A stretch of DNA of 64,000 bases from assembly GCF_013488205.1 (NCBI RefSeq), contig NZ_CP040908.1:1837876-1901875 (forward strand), in the 5' to 3' direction. How positions within the stretch are numbered: the stretch's first letter is position 1; each line of letters begins with the position of its first letter. The stretch comes from Empedobacter falsenii (GTDB lineage Bacteria; Bacteroidota; Bacteroidia; Flavobacteriales; Weeksellaceae). The translations under genes and the position numbers were made by a program. The notes beneath the pieces were generated by a model. The model had not been told where the DNA came from. It saw only the letters and a list, made by a program, of their open reading frames with translations, and ran no database searches. Shown one piece after another: positions 7,601 through 14,730 of the stretch.

Positions 7601-9660
7601 AGAAACTTTGGATACTTTTTTTGTTTCCAATTTTAGTCAACGCACAATTATTTAGTCCTGCAAAATGGTCGAGTTCGGTGAAGGAGGTTGGACAAAATGA
7701 GTTTGAAATCGAGGTAACAGGAAAAATTGATAAAGGTTGGCACCTTTATTCAATGAAACATCCTGATGGAGGAATTGGAATTCCAGCAAGTGCATCATTT
7801 AAACCAGCTGCAAATGCAAAATTGGTTGGAGGTACGCGAGAAGTTGGAAAACGTATAGATAAATACAGCCAAATTTTTGAACAAGATGAAAAATATTACG
7901 AAAATCAAGTAAAATTTGTTCAAAAAGTGAAAGTTTCAGGTGATAAACCTGTAAATGTATCGTATACAATAGAATTTCAGATGTGTGATGCTGAACGTTG
8001 TTTGCCACCAGATGAAACAAGTGGAACGATAAAATTAACGCCTTCTACAAAAGTTGAAGAAACGAAAGAAGAGGCAAAGCCAGCAGATGCTACAGAAGCA
8101 AAAGATACAGTTGCAGTAACTGAAATTACGCAAGATTCTGTTCAAGAGGGTTCTATAGCGGTTGTTGCGGCAACACAAGATACAATCAAAAAAGTTGACG
8201 ACTCTTTATTAGCAGATAACGAAAAGAAAAATAATGGTTTATTAAAAATCTTTTCTTTAGGATTTTTAGGTGGATTAGCGGCGTTATTAATGCCTTGTAT
8301 TTTCCCAATGATTCCTTTGACAGTAAGTATGTTTACAAAACAAAGTAAATCGAAAGGAGAAGGAGTTGGTAAAGCATTTATTTATGGATTATCAATTATT
8401 GTTATTTATGTTGCATTAGGTTTATTGGCGACAGTTATTTTTGGACCATCAGTCCTAAATGAAATGTCAACAAATCCGTGGGTGAATTTAGCATTCTTTG
8501 CGATTTTTATTGTATTTGCAATTTCATTCTTCGGAGCTTTCGAATTGACATTACCAAGCAAGTGGGTAAATGCTGCTGATAAAGGTGCTGATAAAGGTGG
8601 ATTAATCGGAATCTTCTTTATGGCATTCACATTAGCATTAGTTTCATTTTCTTGTACAGGACCAATTATCGGTTCGTTATTAGTTCAAGCGACGCAAGGA
8701 GGGAACTATTATTCGTTAATCGTAGGAATGTTCGGATTCTCTTTAGCATTAGCGATTCCATTTACATTATTTGCAATGTTCCCAGGATGGTTAAATTCAA
8801 TGCCAAAATCTGGAGGATGGTTAAATACAATCAAAGTTTCATTAGGATTTATTGAATTAGCTTTTGCCTTGAAATTTTTATCAAATGCTGATTTAGTTTG
8901 GCAAATGAACTGGCTACCAAGAGAAATTTTCTTAGCATTTTGGATTGCAATTTTTATCTTCTTAGGATTATATCTTTTAGGTAAATTTAGATTAGAATTA
9001 GATTCACCTGTACAAACAATCGGTGTTCCGAGAATGTTATTTGCATTGATTTCAGTATCATTTGCGATTTACATGATTCCAGGTTTATGGGGAGGACCAT
9101 TAAAATTATTAAGTGGTTTAACACCTCCAATGACATATTCTGAAGCACCACGAGGTTTCCACGAAGGTGTAGGTGGTGGACAAGCGACAGCTAAATTTGA
9201 TGATCCTAATATGGTTGCTGGACCTCATGGAATTCCTGCATTCAAAGATTTTGATCAGGCTGCGGCTTATGCAACGAAAGTTGGAAAACCAATGTTATTA
9301 GATTTCACGGGACATGCATGTGCAAACTGTCGTAAAGTTGAAGAACGTGTTTGGAGTGATGAACGTGTGAAGAAGATTTTGGCTGAAGATGTTGTTTTAG
9401 TTTCGTTATATGTTGACGAAGCAAAAGAATTACCAGAAGATCAAAAAGTATTTTCGAAAGCATTAGATCGTAATTTGAAAACAGTAGGTAACAAATGGAC
9501 TTCTTTCGAAATTGAACATTTTAATGCAAATGCACAGCCTTATTATATTTTGGTTGATAAAGATTTGAATCGTTTCTCAAAACCTTTAGAAGCTGAACTT
9601 GATGTAGAAGTTTACTTAAAATGGTTACAAGATGGAATCGCGAAGTATAAAGCGAAATAA
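7594..9660 (+). CDS. dsbD: DsbD-type thiol:disulfide interchange protein
   Basis: Carries reducing equivalents from cytoplasmic thioredoxin across the inner membrane to the periplasm. The signal peptide MLKKLWILFLFPILVNAQ is followed by an nDsbD-like domain with a Cys pair in MCDAERCLPP (about residues 129-135). A Thr/Glu/Ala-rich linker leads to an eight-helix membrane domain starting FLGGLAALLMPCIFPMIPL, with the paired Cys in SFSCTGPIIGSLL. The C-terminal thioredoxin domain has CANC in DFTGHACANCRKVEE. All three redox pairs are present. Length 688 is slightly above the E. coli protein. ATG at 7594 overlaps tilS. Likely clients are periplasmic TlpA-like proteins such as the one at 23899-24459 (inference). 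Confidence 0.92.
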   Translation: MLKKLWILFLFPILVNAQLFSPAKWSSSVKEVGQNEFEIEVTGKIDKGWHLYSMKHPDGGIGIPASASFKPAANAKLVGGTREVGKRIDKYSQIFEQDEKYYENQVKFVQKVKVSGDKPVNVSYTIEFQMCDAERCLPPDETSGTIKLTPSTKVEETKEEAKPADATEAKDTVAVTEITQDSVQEGSIAVVAATQDTIKKVDDSLLADNEKKNNGLLKIFSLGFLGGLAALLMPCIFPMIPLTVSMFTKQSKSKGEGVGKAFIYGLSIIVIYVALGLLATVIFGPSVLNEMSTNPWVNLAFFAIFIVFAISFFGAFELTLPSKWVNAADKGADKGGLIGIFFMAFTLALVSFSCTGPIIGSLLVQATQGGNYYSLIVGMFGFSLALAIPFTLFAMFPGWLNSMPKSGGWLNTIKVSLGFIELAFALKFLSNADLVWQMNWLPREIFLAFWIAIFIFLGLYLLGKFRLELDSPVQTIGVPRMLFALISVSFAIYMIPGLWGGPLKLLSGLTPPMTYSEAPRGFHEGVGGGQATAKFDDPNMVAGPHGIPAFKDFDQAAAYATKVGKPMLLDFTGHACANCRKVEERVWSDERVKKILAEDVVLVSLYVDEAKELPEDQKVFSKALDRNLKTVGNKWTSFEIEHFNANAQPYYILVDKDLNRFSKPLEAELDVEVYLKWLQDGIAKYKAK

Positions 9661-9681
9661 TTATCTTTATATATAGAAATA

Positions 9682-9709
9682 AAAACTCCCGCATTTGCGG
9701 GAGTTTTTT
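9682..9709 (+). terminator. Intrinsic terminator after dsbD
   Basis: Stem ACTCCCGC (9685-9692), loop ATTT, GCGGGAGT (9697-9704), then TTTTT. It is unusually GC-rich for this window. Confidence 0.88.
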
Positions 9710-9710
9710 G

Positions 9711-9971
9711 TTTCACTCAATTCGTTTCAATAAATATCAATTATCTTTCAACTTTTCAGAGATTTTATATTCATTTTGAAAATTCATAACTATTTTTATT
9801 CTCTAGACTTTTAGTGTAAAATAGTTTATTATAGTTACTTAATCTATATGTTTTAGTTTCAAGTTTTTTATTAAAATAGAAGCCAAGAATTTGATTGTTC
9901 TTATAAATTTCTAAACAAAAAAATCCCTCAATTTCTTGAAGGATTTAAATATTATTTGATCGAAAAATTAA
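9711..9971. other. Intergenic stretch with a terminator and a start-less open frame
   Basis: No intact gene is seen. Next to the downstream gene is a minus-strand terminator hairpin (9921-9946). A minus-strand frame is open from about 9943 to the TGA at 9771-9773 (about 57 codons, ending NKNSYEFSK) but has no usable start codon. It may be chance or the tail of a decayed gene. Confidence 0.4.
9914..9946 (-). terminator. Intrinsic terminator of the DUF4241 gene
   Basis: Read on the minus strand: AAATCC-TTCAA, loop, TTGAG-GGATTT with one mismatch, followed by a T-run (A-run at 9917-9923 on plus). Confidence 0.65.
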
Positions 9972-10727
9972 TTACAACCATTCGTCATCATCTTCTGAAT
10001 CTTCTAATTCAGCATCGATGAATTGAATATAAAATGCAACAATTTCTCCTTTTTCATTGTAACCAAAGTAAGCAGGGTAGATTCCTTCTCCAAAACCAGC
10101 TTGAAAAATTGGCGATTTGAATTCTGTATTTGGAATTGTCCAATTGATCCAATCTCCTTCTTCTGACTGATATTTTGGGTTATTTTTAGCGTTCTCTACG
10201 AATAATGCATTGAAATAATCATCGTATAAATTTACATCACCTTTGCTTTCGAATTCATCAATAAATTTTACAAAAGAATCTTTTGCTTCTGCATCAACAA
10301 TTGTAGCTAAACCACTTTCGATAGAAAAACCAAAATATTCTCCTTCTTGTAATTCGTCAATCAACTCAATCCCTTTCATTGCTTCTTCGTAACGAACAGG
10401 TTTTTCGTTTGTAAAAGCAACTTTGATACAACCAATCAAATTCTCAACGTCACCATCGTCTTCAAATTTTACGATGCTTGCAGTTACAGGAAAATTACCT
10501 TTTGGCGTTTCAAGGAAATAAGGATCTTTATCCATTGATAAATATTCTCCCAAAGGATCATTTACAAAGATTTTACCTGATGGTAAAGAAACTTCTCCCA
10601 TTTCGATTTGGTCGATTTCTACACCTCCAATTTCTTTATCTGTAAAATATTTTTCTAAATCATTAGGAGCTAAAGTGAATTCTCTTTTAGATTCCCAAGT
10701 TTTTAACCATTCTGCTGTTGGTTGCAT
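9972..10727 (-). CDS. DUF4241-family protein
   Basis: A 251-residue soluble protein of unknown function, very acidic at the C-terminus (DAELEDSEDDDEWL). The order LPSGKIFVNDPLGEYL, a Pro-rich strand with YFLETPKGNFPVTASIVKF, EYFGFSIESGLATIVDAEA, and the C-terminal IYPAYFGYNEKGEIVAFYIQF matches my recollection of the DUF4241 family, whose members often occur as immunity-like or stand-alone proteins. There is no signal peptide, membrane segment or obvious catalytic motif. It starts at ATG 10725-10727 and is monocistronic with its own terminator. Family assignment is by pattern memory and should be treated as likely rather than certain. Confidence 0.6.
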   Translation of the reverse strand: MQPTAEWLKTWESKREFTLAPNDLEKYFTDKEIGGVEIDQIEMGEVSLPSGKIFVNDPLGEYLSMDKDPYFLETPKGNFPVTASIVKFEDDGDVENLIGCIKVAFTNEKPVRYEEAMKGIELIDELQEGEYFGFSIESGLATIVDAEAKDSFVKFIDEFESKGDVNLYDDYFNALFVENAKNNPKYQSEEGDWINWTIPNTEFKSPIFQAGFGEGIYPAYFGYNEKGEIVAFYIQFIDAELEDSEDDDEWL

Positions 10728-10807
10728 AAATTATTGTTTTTAAGTGGTACAAAATTACATTAAATAATGAGAGTAACTCAACTTTTATATGTTAGTGAAA
10801 AATTAAA

Positions 10808-11407
10808 TTATCTTAATTTTTTTCTCAATTCGTTCTTATCAATATCATATTCTAAATGCATGATCGAAATTAAATCATCTTCAGAAAGTAAATTGTTTTT
10901 GTAATATTGAATTAAAAATGATTCGATTTTAGAAAATTCATTTAACGATTTTTGTAAAAAATAAGCTTCAACAAATTGATTATCTTTTGTTTTTAATGTA
11001 ATCAAATTACTAATTCCGTGCGAACCTTCTGGATTTTCGAACTCACCAAATTCCTTTACAGCTTTTCCTTTGTAATCTTCATTATCAATGACAATAGAAA
11101 ACAAATCGTTGATTGAAAAAGTTTGATCCTTTACAGAAATTGTATCTTTTGTAAATGTCAATTTTCCATCAAAATTACCTTTCAATTCTGCCGAAGGTCG
11201 CTTAAAATAACCATTCCAATAAGCAACAGCTGTTGCTAAAAGCCCAATAAAAATGTAATAATACGTTTGATTTTTGAACACTTTCAGTTCCAAAAACACA
11301 AAACTAATTACAGTAACGGCGAGAAATGATAAGATGACTTTTGCAATCTGTTTATTATTTTTTTTAGGTTTTTCTGGTACAAAAATTTCAAAACTATAAC
11401 TATCCAT
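10808..11407 (-). CDS. Two-helix membrane protein with a PH-like domain
   Basis: A 199-residue protein of unknown function. A short Lys-rich cytoplasmic N-terminus (EKPKKNNKQ) leads into two membrane helices near residues 23-41 and 48-66. A globular domain of alternating strands follows (GKLTFTKDTISVKDQTFSINDLFSIVIDNEDYKGK, NLITLKTKDNQFVEAYF), in a PH-like pattern, then a charged helix ending ELRKKLR. The ATG at 11405-11407 overlaps the TAG stop of the Crp/Fnr gene by 8 bases, so it is probably translated from the same mRNA and its product may act with or be controlled by that regulator (inference). Confidence 0.6.
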   Translation of the reverse strand: MDSYSFEIFVPEKPKKNNKQIAKVILSFLAVTVISFVFLELKVFKNQTYYYIFIGLLATAVAYWNGYFKRPSAELKGNFDGKLTFTKDTISVKDQTFSINDLFSIVIDNEDYKGKAVKEFGEFENPEGSHGISNLITLKTKDNQFVEAYFLQKSLNEFSKIESFLIQYYKNNLLSEDDLISIMHLEYDIDKNELRKKLR

Positions 11408-11975
11408 GTGCTATTTCTTTACGAACTCTACTTAAACTTTCGGGTGTGATGCCTAAATATGAAGCGATCATCCATTGCGGTATGCGAGAGAGTTGGTTGG
11501 GATAAAGACGCATAAATTCTAAATAACGAGTCTTTGCAGATGCACCAAGTAACAAATTAATACGATCTTGTAAACTACGCACATGATTTTGAATTAATTT
11601 ATTTTGAGCAGCTAAATAATTTGGATTTAATCGAGTGATTAAATCATTCAATTTTTCATTCAATAAAATAACGGTAGAATCTTCTATTGCTTGAATATAA
11701 AATTTTGATTGTTGCTTACAAAAAGCACTATTTCTATCACTTACAATCCAATTTTCTGTACCAAATTGCAAGACATGTTCTTTTCCATTTTCATCTATTG
11801 TATAAGAACGAATAACGCCAGATTCAACAAAAAAATAATCTTCGGAATATTCGCCAGGTTCTAAAATAAATTCATTCTTTTTGATGTGTTTTACCACCAA
11901 AAATTTTTCAATTTCTGCCCATTGTTCTTCTGTCAGATCAATAATATTTGATAAATGTTTTTTATAATTTTCCAT
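11400..11975 (-). CDS. Crp/Fnr-family regulator
   Basis: A 191-residue transcription regulator. An N-terminal cyclic-nucleotide-binding-type beta roll (HIKKNEFILEPGEYSEDYFFVESGVIRSYTIDENGKEH) is followed by the dimer helix and a C-terminal winged helix with recognition segment IPQWMIASYLGITPESLSRVRKEI. The beta roll lacks the arginine-serine cAMP signature and the Fnr cysteine cluster, as in most Bacteroidota members, so the ligand is unknown. ATG at 11973-11975 is preferred over the upstream TTG because a -7 element TAAATTTG lies at 12001-11994, giving a leader near 14 bases. It is divergent from an Rrf2 gene, and the 108-base shared region may link their control. Confidence 0.83.
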   Translation of the reverse strand: MENYKKHLSNIIDLTEEQWAEIEKFLVVKHIKKNEFILEPGEYSEDYFFVESGVIRSYTIDENGKEHVLQFGTENWIVSDRNSAFCKQQSKFYIQAIEDSTVILLNEKLNDLITRLNPNYLAAQNKLIQNHVRSLQDRINLLLGASAKTRYLEFMRLYPNQLSRIPQWMIASYLGITPESLSRVRKEIAHG

Positions 11976-11993
11976 ATGTATAGGAGTATGCAA

Positions 11994-12065
11994 CAAATTT
12001 AAGAGAAATTAATCAATAAAATTGTATCAATATTTGTTACAATTAAAAAATTTGTACTAAATTTG
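11994..12065. promoter_or_regulatory. Divergent promoters, Crp/Fnr gene and second Rrf2 gene
   Basis: Plus strand: -33 TTTG at 12033-12036 and -7 TAAATTTG at 12058-12065, spacing 21. Minus strand: -7 TAAATTTG at 12001-11994; no convincing -33 at the expected distance. Both -7 elements are the same octamer. Confidence 0.6.
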
Positions 12066-12083
12066 TCCCATCGATATAGAGAA

Positions 12084-12491
12084 ATGAATAATTTAAGATT
12101 TGCAACGGCGATTCATATTTTAGTTTTGACTGAAAAATTCAAGGGACAATTAATAACTTCTGATTTTATTGCGGGAAGTATTAATGTGAATCCTGTTGTG
12201 GTTCGTCGTGAGATTAAATTCTTGAAAGAAGCAGGTTTCATCGATTCGAAAAAAGGGAAAGAAGGAGGAATTTACTTAGTTAAAGATTCTGCTGATATTT
12301 TGTTAGGCGATGTCTATAAAATTGTCAATCAAGAAAATGTTTTTGGAAGAATGAATCATACCAATCCAGAATGTCCAGTTGGTAAACAAATGAATAACAA
12401 TCTTGAAAAATTATTTGATGATGCTGAATCAGAGTTGATTAAGTCGTTAAATCATAAAACTTTAAAGCAATTTTGTGATGAATTTCAGTAA
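12084..12491 (+). CDS. Rrf2-family regulator, cysteine-poor
   Basis: A 135-residue winged-helix regulator. MNNLRFATAIHILVLTEKF, VNPVVVRREIKFLKEAGFIDSKKGKEGGIYLVKD is the Rrf2 DNA-binding fold. Only one Cys remains (NPECPVGKQM), so it cannot hold an Fe-S cluster with the usual three cysteines; a single-thiol sensor or small-molecule ligand is more likely. ATG at 12084 is chosen because the TTG at 12063 lies inside the -7 element. The next gene, 53 bases downstream, encodes an NAD(P)-binding protein. The same pair (Rrf2-like YwnA beside NAD(P)-binding YwnB) occurs in Bacillus subtilis, which suggests that this regulator represses its neighbour. Confidence 0.85.
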   Translation: MNNLRFATAIHILVLTEKFKGQLITSDFIAGSINVNPVVVRREIKFLKEAGFIDSKKGKEGGIYLVKDSADILLGDVYKIVNQENVFGRMNHTNPECPVGKQMNNNLEKLFDDAESELIKSLNHKTLKQFCDEFQ

Positions 12492-12544
12492 AATTTTTTA
12501 TCTTTAAATGTAACAAAATTAATTACAATATAAAATTAAATAAA

Positions 12545-13201
12545 ATGAGAGTAGCAGTAATTGGAGCAACAGGTTTTGTAGGCTCACATATTGTAGAAGA
12601 ATTGGTAAACAGAAATCAATCTATCAAAGCATTTGCGCGAAATACAGACAACGTTTTGGATAGTAAAAACGTAGCTAAAGTGGCATTAGATGTAAACGAT
12701 GTGCAAGCTTTGGCGACAGATTTGAAAGGTGCTGATGTGGTTGTAAGTGCTTTTAATGCAGGTTGGACAAATCCAAATATTTATGAAGATTATTTGAAAG
12801 GCGCAAAAGCAATTGAAGAAGCAACTAAATTGGCTGGTGTAAAACGTTTGATTGTTGTTGGTGGAGCGGGAAGTCTGTATGTGAATGATAAAAAAGAACT
12901 GCAAATTGTAGACGCGCCAGATTTTCCTGAGCAAATAAAACAAGGCGCTTTGGCTGCGAGAGATTATTATAATATCTTGAAACAAGATAATGAGTTGGAT
13001 TGGACAATGTTTTCTCCAGCGCCAGAAATGCATCAAGGAACTTCTGGAGAGCGAAAAGGTACGTATCGTTTAGGGAATGATGTACCTGTTTTCAATGCAG
13101 AAGGTCGTAGTATTTTGTCTGTGGAAGATGTTGCAGTGGTGATTGCAGATGAAATTGAAAATGCCAATCATATAAAAAGTAGATTTACAGCAGCTTATTA
13201 A
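12545..13201 (+). CDS. NAD(P)-binding oxidoreductase (NmrA/YwnB-like)
   Basis: A 218-residue Rossmann-fold protein of the atypical SDR type. The dinucleotide motif GATGFVGS is at residues 7-14, an Arg for NADP phosphate follows in KAFARNTDN, and VKRLIVVGGAGSL and DWTMFSPAPEM occupy the usual central and C-terminal positions. There is no clear YxxxK catalytic pair, as in NmrA-like members, so it may be a redox sensor or a quinone/flavin-type reductase. It follows the Rrf2 gene with a 53-base gap and is probably in its operon; co-regulation by thiol or electrophile stress is a reasonable inference from the YwnA-YwnB parallel. Confidence 0.8.
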   Translation: MRVAVIGATGFVGSHIVEELVNRNQSIKAFARNTDNVLDSKNVAKVALDVNDVQALATDLKGADVVVSAFNAGWTNPNIYEDYLKGAKAIEEATKLAGVKRLIVVGGAGSLYVNDKKELQIVDAPDFPEQIKQGALAARDYYNILKQDNELDWTMFSPAPEMHQGTSGERKGTYRLGNDVPVFNAEGRSILSVEDVAVVIADEIENANHIKSRFTAAY

Positions 13202-13295
13202 GGTGTTTGAATAAATTTATAATAAAATTATTTTTATAGGACAATTTTTTGTTTTTGGTACGGTTTGTGAAAAACAGATAGCAAATACAAGAATA

Positions 13296-13727
13296 ATGAA
13301 ATTGTCAATCGCAATAGGATGTTTAATTCTAAGTTTAGGATTTGTTCTAATATGCTCTTTTCTAAATCTTGGTGTATTTTTTAATCAACTGCTTGGAGTA
13401 GTTTTTCTGTTCTGTAGTTTGTTTATGGGATATTTAGGTTTTGTCAATTTATTTGACTACCTAAATCATTCAAGATTAGTAAATAAAGGAGTAAAAGTAA
13501 AAGCACATATTATTGAAATAAAAAGAGGTTTATTAGGAGAAAATCATTTGCCAGACTATATAGTTGAAGTTTTTTATAAACATCCAAATACTGAAAAAAT
13601 TTATTATACAGAATTTGAATATTTTGGAGATGTTAACGCAAGTGAGAATCTAAAGAAAGGAAAAGAGGTTGATATTTTAATCGATCCTCAAAATCCAGAA
13701 AATATTTATTATAAAAATGTAATTTAA
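13296..13727 (+). CDS. DUF3592-like membrane protein
   Basis: A 143-residue protein of unknown function. Two membrane helices (about residues 4-26 and 30-52) are followed by a small beta domain: VKVKAHIIEIKRGL, DYIVEVFYKHPNTEKIYYTEFEYF, LKKGKEVDILIDPQNPENIYYKNV. The last part, with a strand then DPxNPxxxY, is the pattern of DUF3592-like proteins. It starts at ATG 13296 and ends just before a strong bidirectional terminator. Nothing in the context suggests a role. Confidence 0.6.
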   Translation: MKLSIAIGCLILSLGFVLICSFLNLGVFFNQLLGVVFLFCSLFMGYLGFVNLFDYLNHSRLVNKGVKVKAHIIEIKRGLLGENHLPDYIVEVFYKHPNTEKIYYTEFEYFGDVNASENLKKGKEVDILIDPQNPENIYYKNVI

Positions 13728-13762
13728 AAAGGCTGTCCTAACAAATAAGACAGCCTTTATTA
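13728..13762. terminator. Bidirectional intrinsic terminator
   Basis: Ten-base stem AAAGGCTGTC (13728-13737) with GACAGCCTTT (13749-13758), 11-base loop, between convergent genes. Confidence 0.85.
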
Positions 13763-13780
13763 TTTTTATTCGGATAAAAA

Positions 13781-14155
13781 CTATTGTTTGATATACGTTT
13801 TATTTCCATTGTCATTGATGTAGTATTTTCCACCTTTTGGTCCTACATAAACTTTGTGCCCATTGTAAGTACCTGCAGTGGTAGTTTTAGCTACAGTCGT
13901 TTTCTCCACTTTTTTTTCTGAAACTACTTTTTTATCAGTTGTACCTTTAGGGGTAACTTCAGTTTTCTTAGTTGTGGTTACTTTTACATCCTTTTTAGCA
14001 TCTGTTCCTTTTTTATCTGCTGATGCTTTAGTTGTTGTTTTTACTGTTTCTGTCTTAGTTGCTTTTGTTGGAGTTTTTGTTTGAGCAAATGCTACAGATG
14101 ATCCAGTAAAAGCAAATAAGCTAAGCGCGATAGCTGTTTTTTTAATTAAATTCAT
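13781..14155 (-). CDS. Exported Thr/Lys-rich protein with PBCV-basic-adaptor-like C-terminus
   Basis: A 124-residue exported protein. The signal peptide (MNLIKKTAIALSLFAFTGSSVAFAQ) is followed by about 70 residues of low-complexity Lys/Thr repeats (KTETVKTTTKASADKKG and so on), probably a disordered basic linker. The last 30 residues (YNGHKVYVGPKGGKYYINDNGNKTYI) match the short PBCV-specific basic adaptor domain pattern: a Tyr, GPKGGKYY and NGNKTYI. That domain occurs in algal-virus proteins and in many small Bacteroidota proteins, and is thought to bind polyanions. Function here is unknown; cell-surface or nucleic-acid binding are possibilities. Confidence 0.65.
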   Translation of the reverse strand: MNLIKKTAIALSLFAFTGSSVAFAQTKTPTKATKTETVKTTTKASADKKGTDAKKDVKVTTTKKTEVTPKGTTDKKVVSEKKVEKTTVAKTTTAGTYNGHKVYVGPKGGKYYINDNGNKTYIKQ

Positions 14156-14265
14156 AGTGATTTTGTTTTGAATTGTTATTTATATTCAGTTAAAATTTCT
14201 ATTCAATATTAAACAAATTATCATCCAAAACAATAAGAATAAACTTAAGATTAGCTTAAGAAAAA

Positions 14266-14631
14266 TTATTTTAAATGATCCAATAACATTTCTGCTGTCG
14301 CTGGGTTTGTAGCTAATGGAATATTGTGTACATCGCACAGTCTCAATAACATATTTACATCTGGTTCGTGCGGATGTTTTCCCATCGGATCTCTAAAAAA
14401 GAAAACCATATCTGTTTTTCCTTCTACAACTCGAGCAGCAATTTGCGCGTCACCACCAAGAGGACCAGATAGATAGCGCGTAACTTTTAGTCCAGTTTGC
14501 TCCGCATACTTTCCTGTCGTTCCTGTTGCGATAAATGTGATATTATTATTGTTTAAAGCTTCTTTATGTTTCATTAAAAAATTGACCATTTCAGCTTTTT
14601 TTCCATCATGAGCGATCAATGCTATTTCCAT
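14266..14631 (-). CDS. mgsA: Methylglyoxal synthase
   Basis: Converts dihydroxyacetone phosphate to methylglyoxal and phosphate, a bypass of lower glycolysis relieving phosphate limitation. Motifs in order: IALIAHDGKK (phosphate site), ATGTTG, LSGPLGGDAQIAA with the catalytic Asp, FFRDPMGKHPHEPDV, and CDVHNIPLATNPATAE. Length 121 is shorter than the 152-residue E. coli enzyme, but only N- and C-terminal extensions are missing, as in other short members. ATG is at 14629-14631. It is divergent from the PaaE-like reductase gene, with -7 elements that nearly touch. No methylglyoxal-detoxifying gene is adjacent. Confidence 0.93.
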   Translation of the reverse strand: MEIALIAHDGKKAEMVNFLMKHKEALNNNNITFIATGTTGKYAEQTGLKVTRYLSGPLGGDAQIAARVVEGKTDMVFFFRDPMGKHPHEPDVNMLLRLCDVHNIPLATNPATAEMLLDHLK

Positions 14632-14658
14632 ATATTTTTTCTATTTAATCTAAAATAT

Positions 14659-14676
14659 TACTTTTGTACAAAGTTA
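14659..14676. promoter_or_regulatory. Back-to-back -7 elements for mgsA and the reductase gene
   Basis: Plus-strand TACTTTTG at 14659-14666 and minus-strand TAACTTTG at 14676-14669, two bases apart. Each matches TAnnTTTG. Initiation would occur inside the other promoter, so the two may exclude each other. No clear -33 element was found for either. Confidence 0.5.
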
Positions 14677-14730
14677 GCAGAACAATCTTAAATAACGAGT
14701 TGTTTTCAGAATTATAAATAGTATACGACT

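Noticed and set aside
9771-9943. Minus-strand open frame of about 57 codons with protein-like composition ending NKNSYEFSK
   Set aside because: It has no ATG, GTG or TTG start and overlaps the terminator hairpin of the DUF4241 gene. Open frames of this length are not rare in AT-rich DNA. It could be a gene remnant, but there is no proof.
13869-14084. Plus-strand open frame opposite the Lys/Thr-rich exported protein, hydrophobic Val/Phe-rich
   Set aside because: It is the antisense of Lys/Thr repeats, which always reads as Val/Phe/Leu; a compositional shadow.
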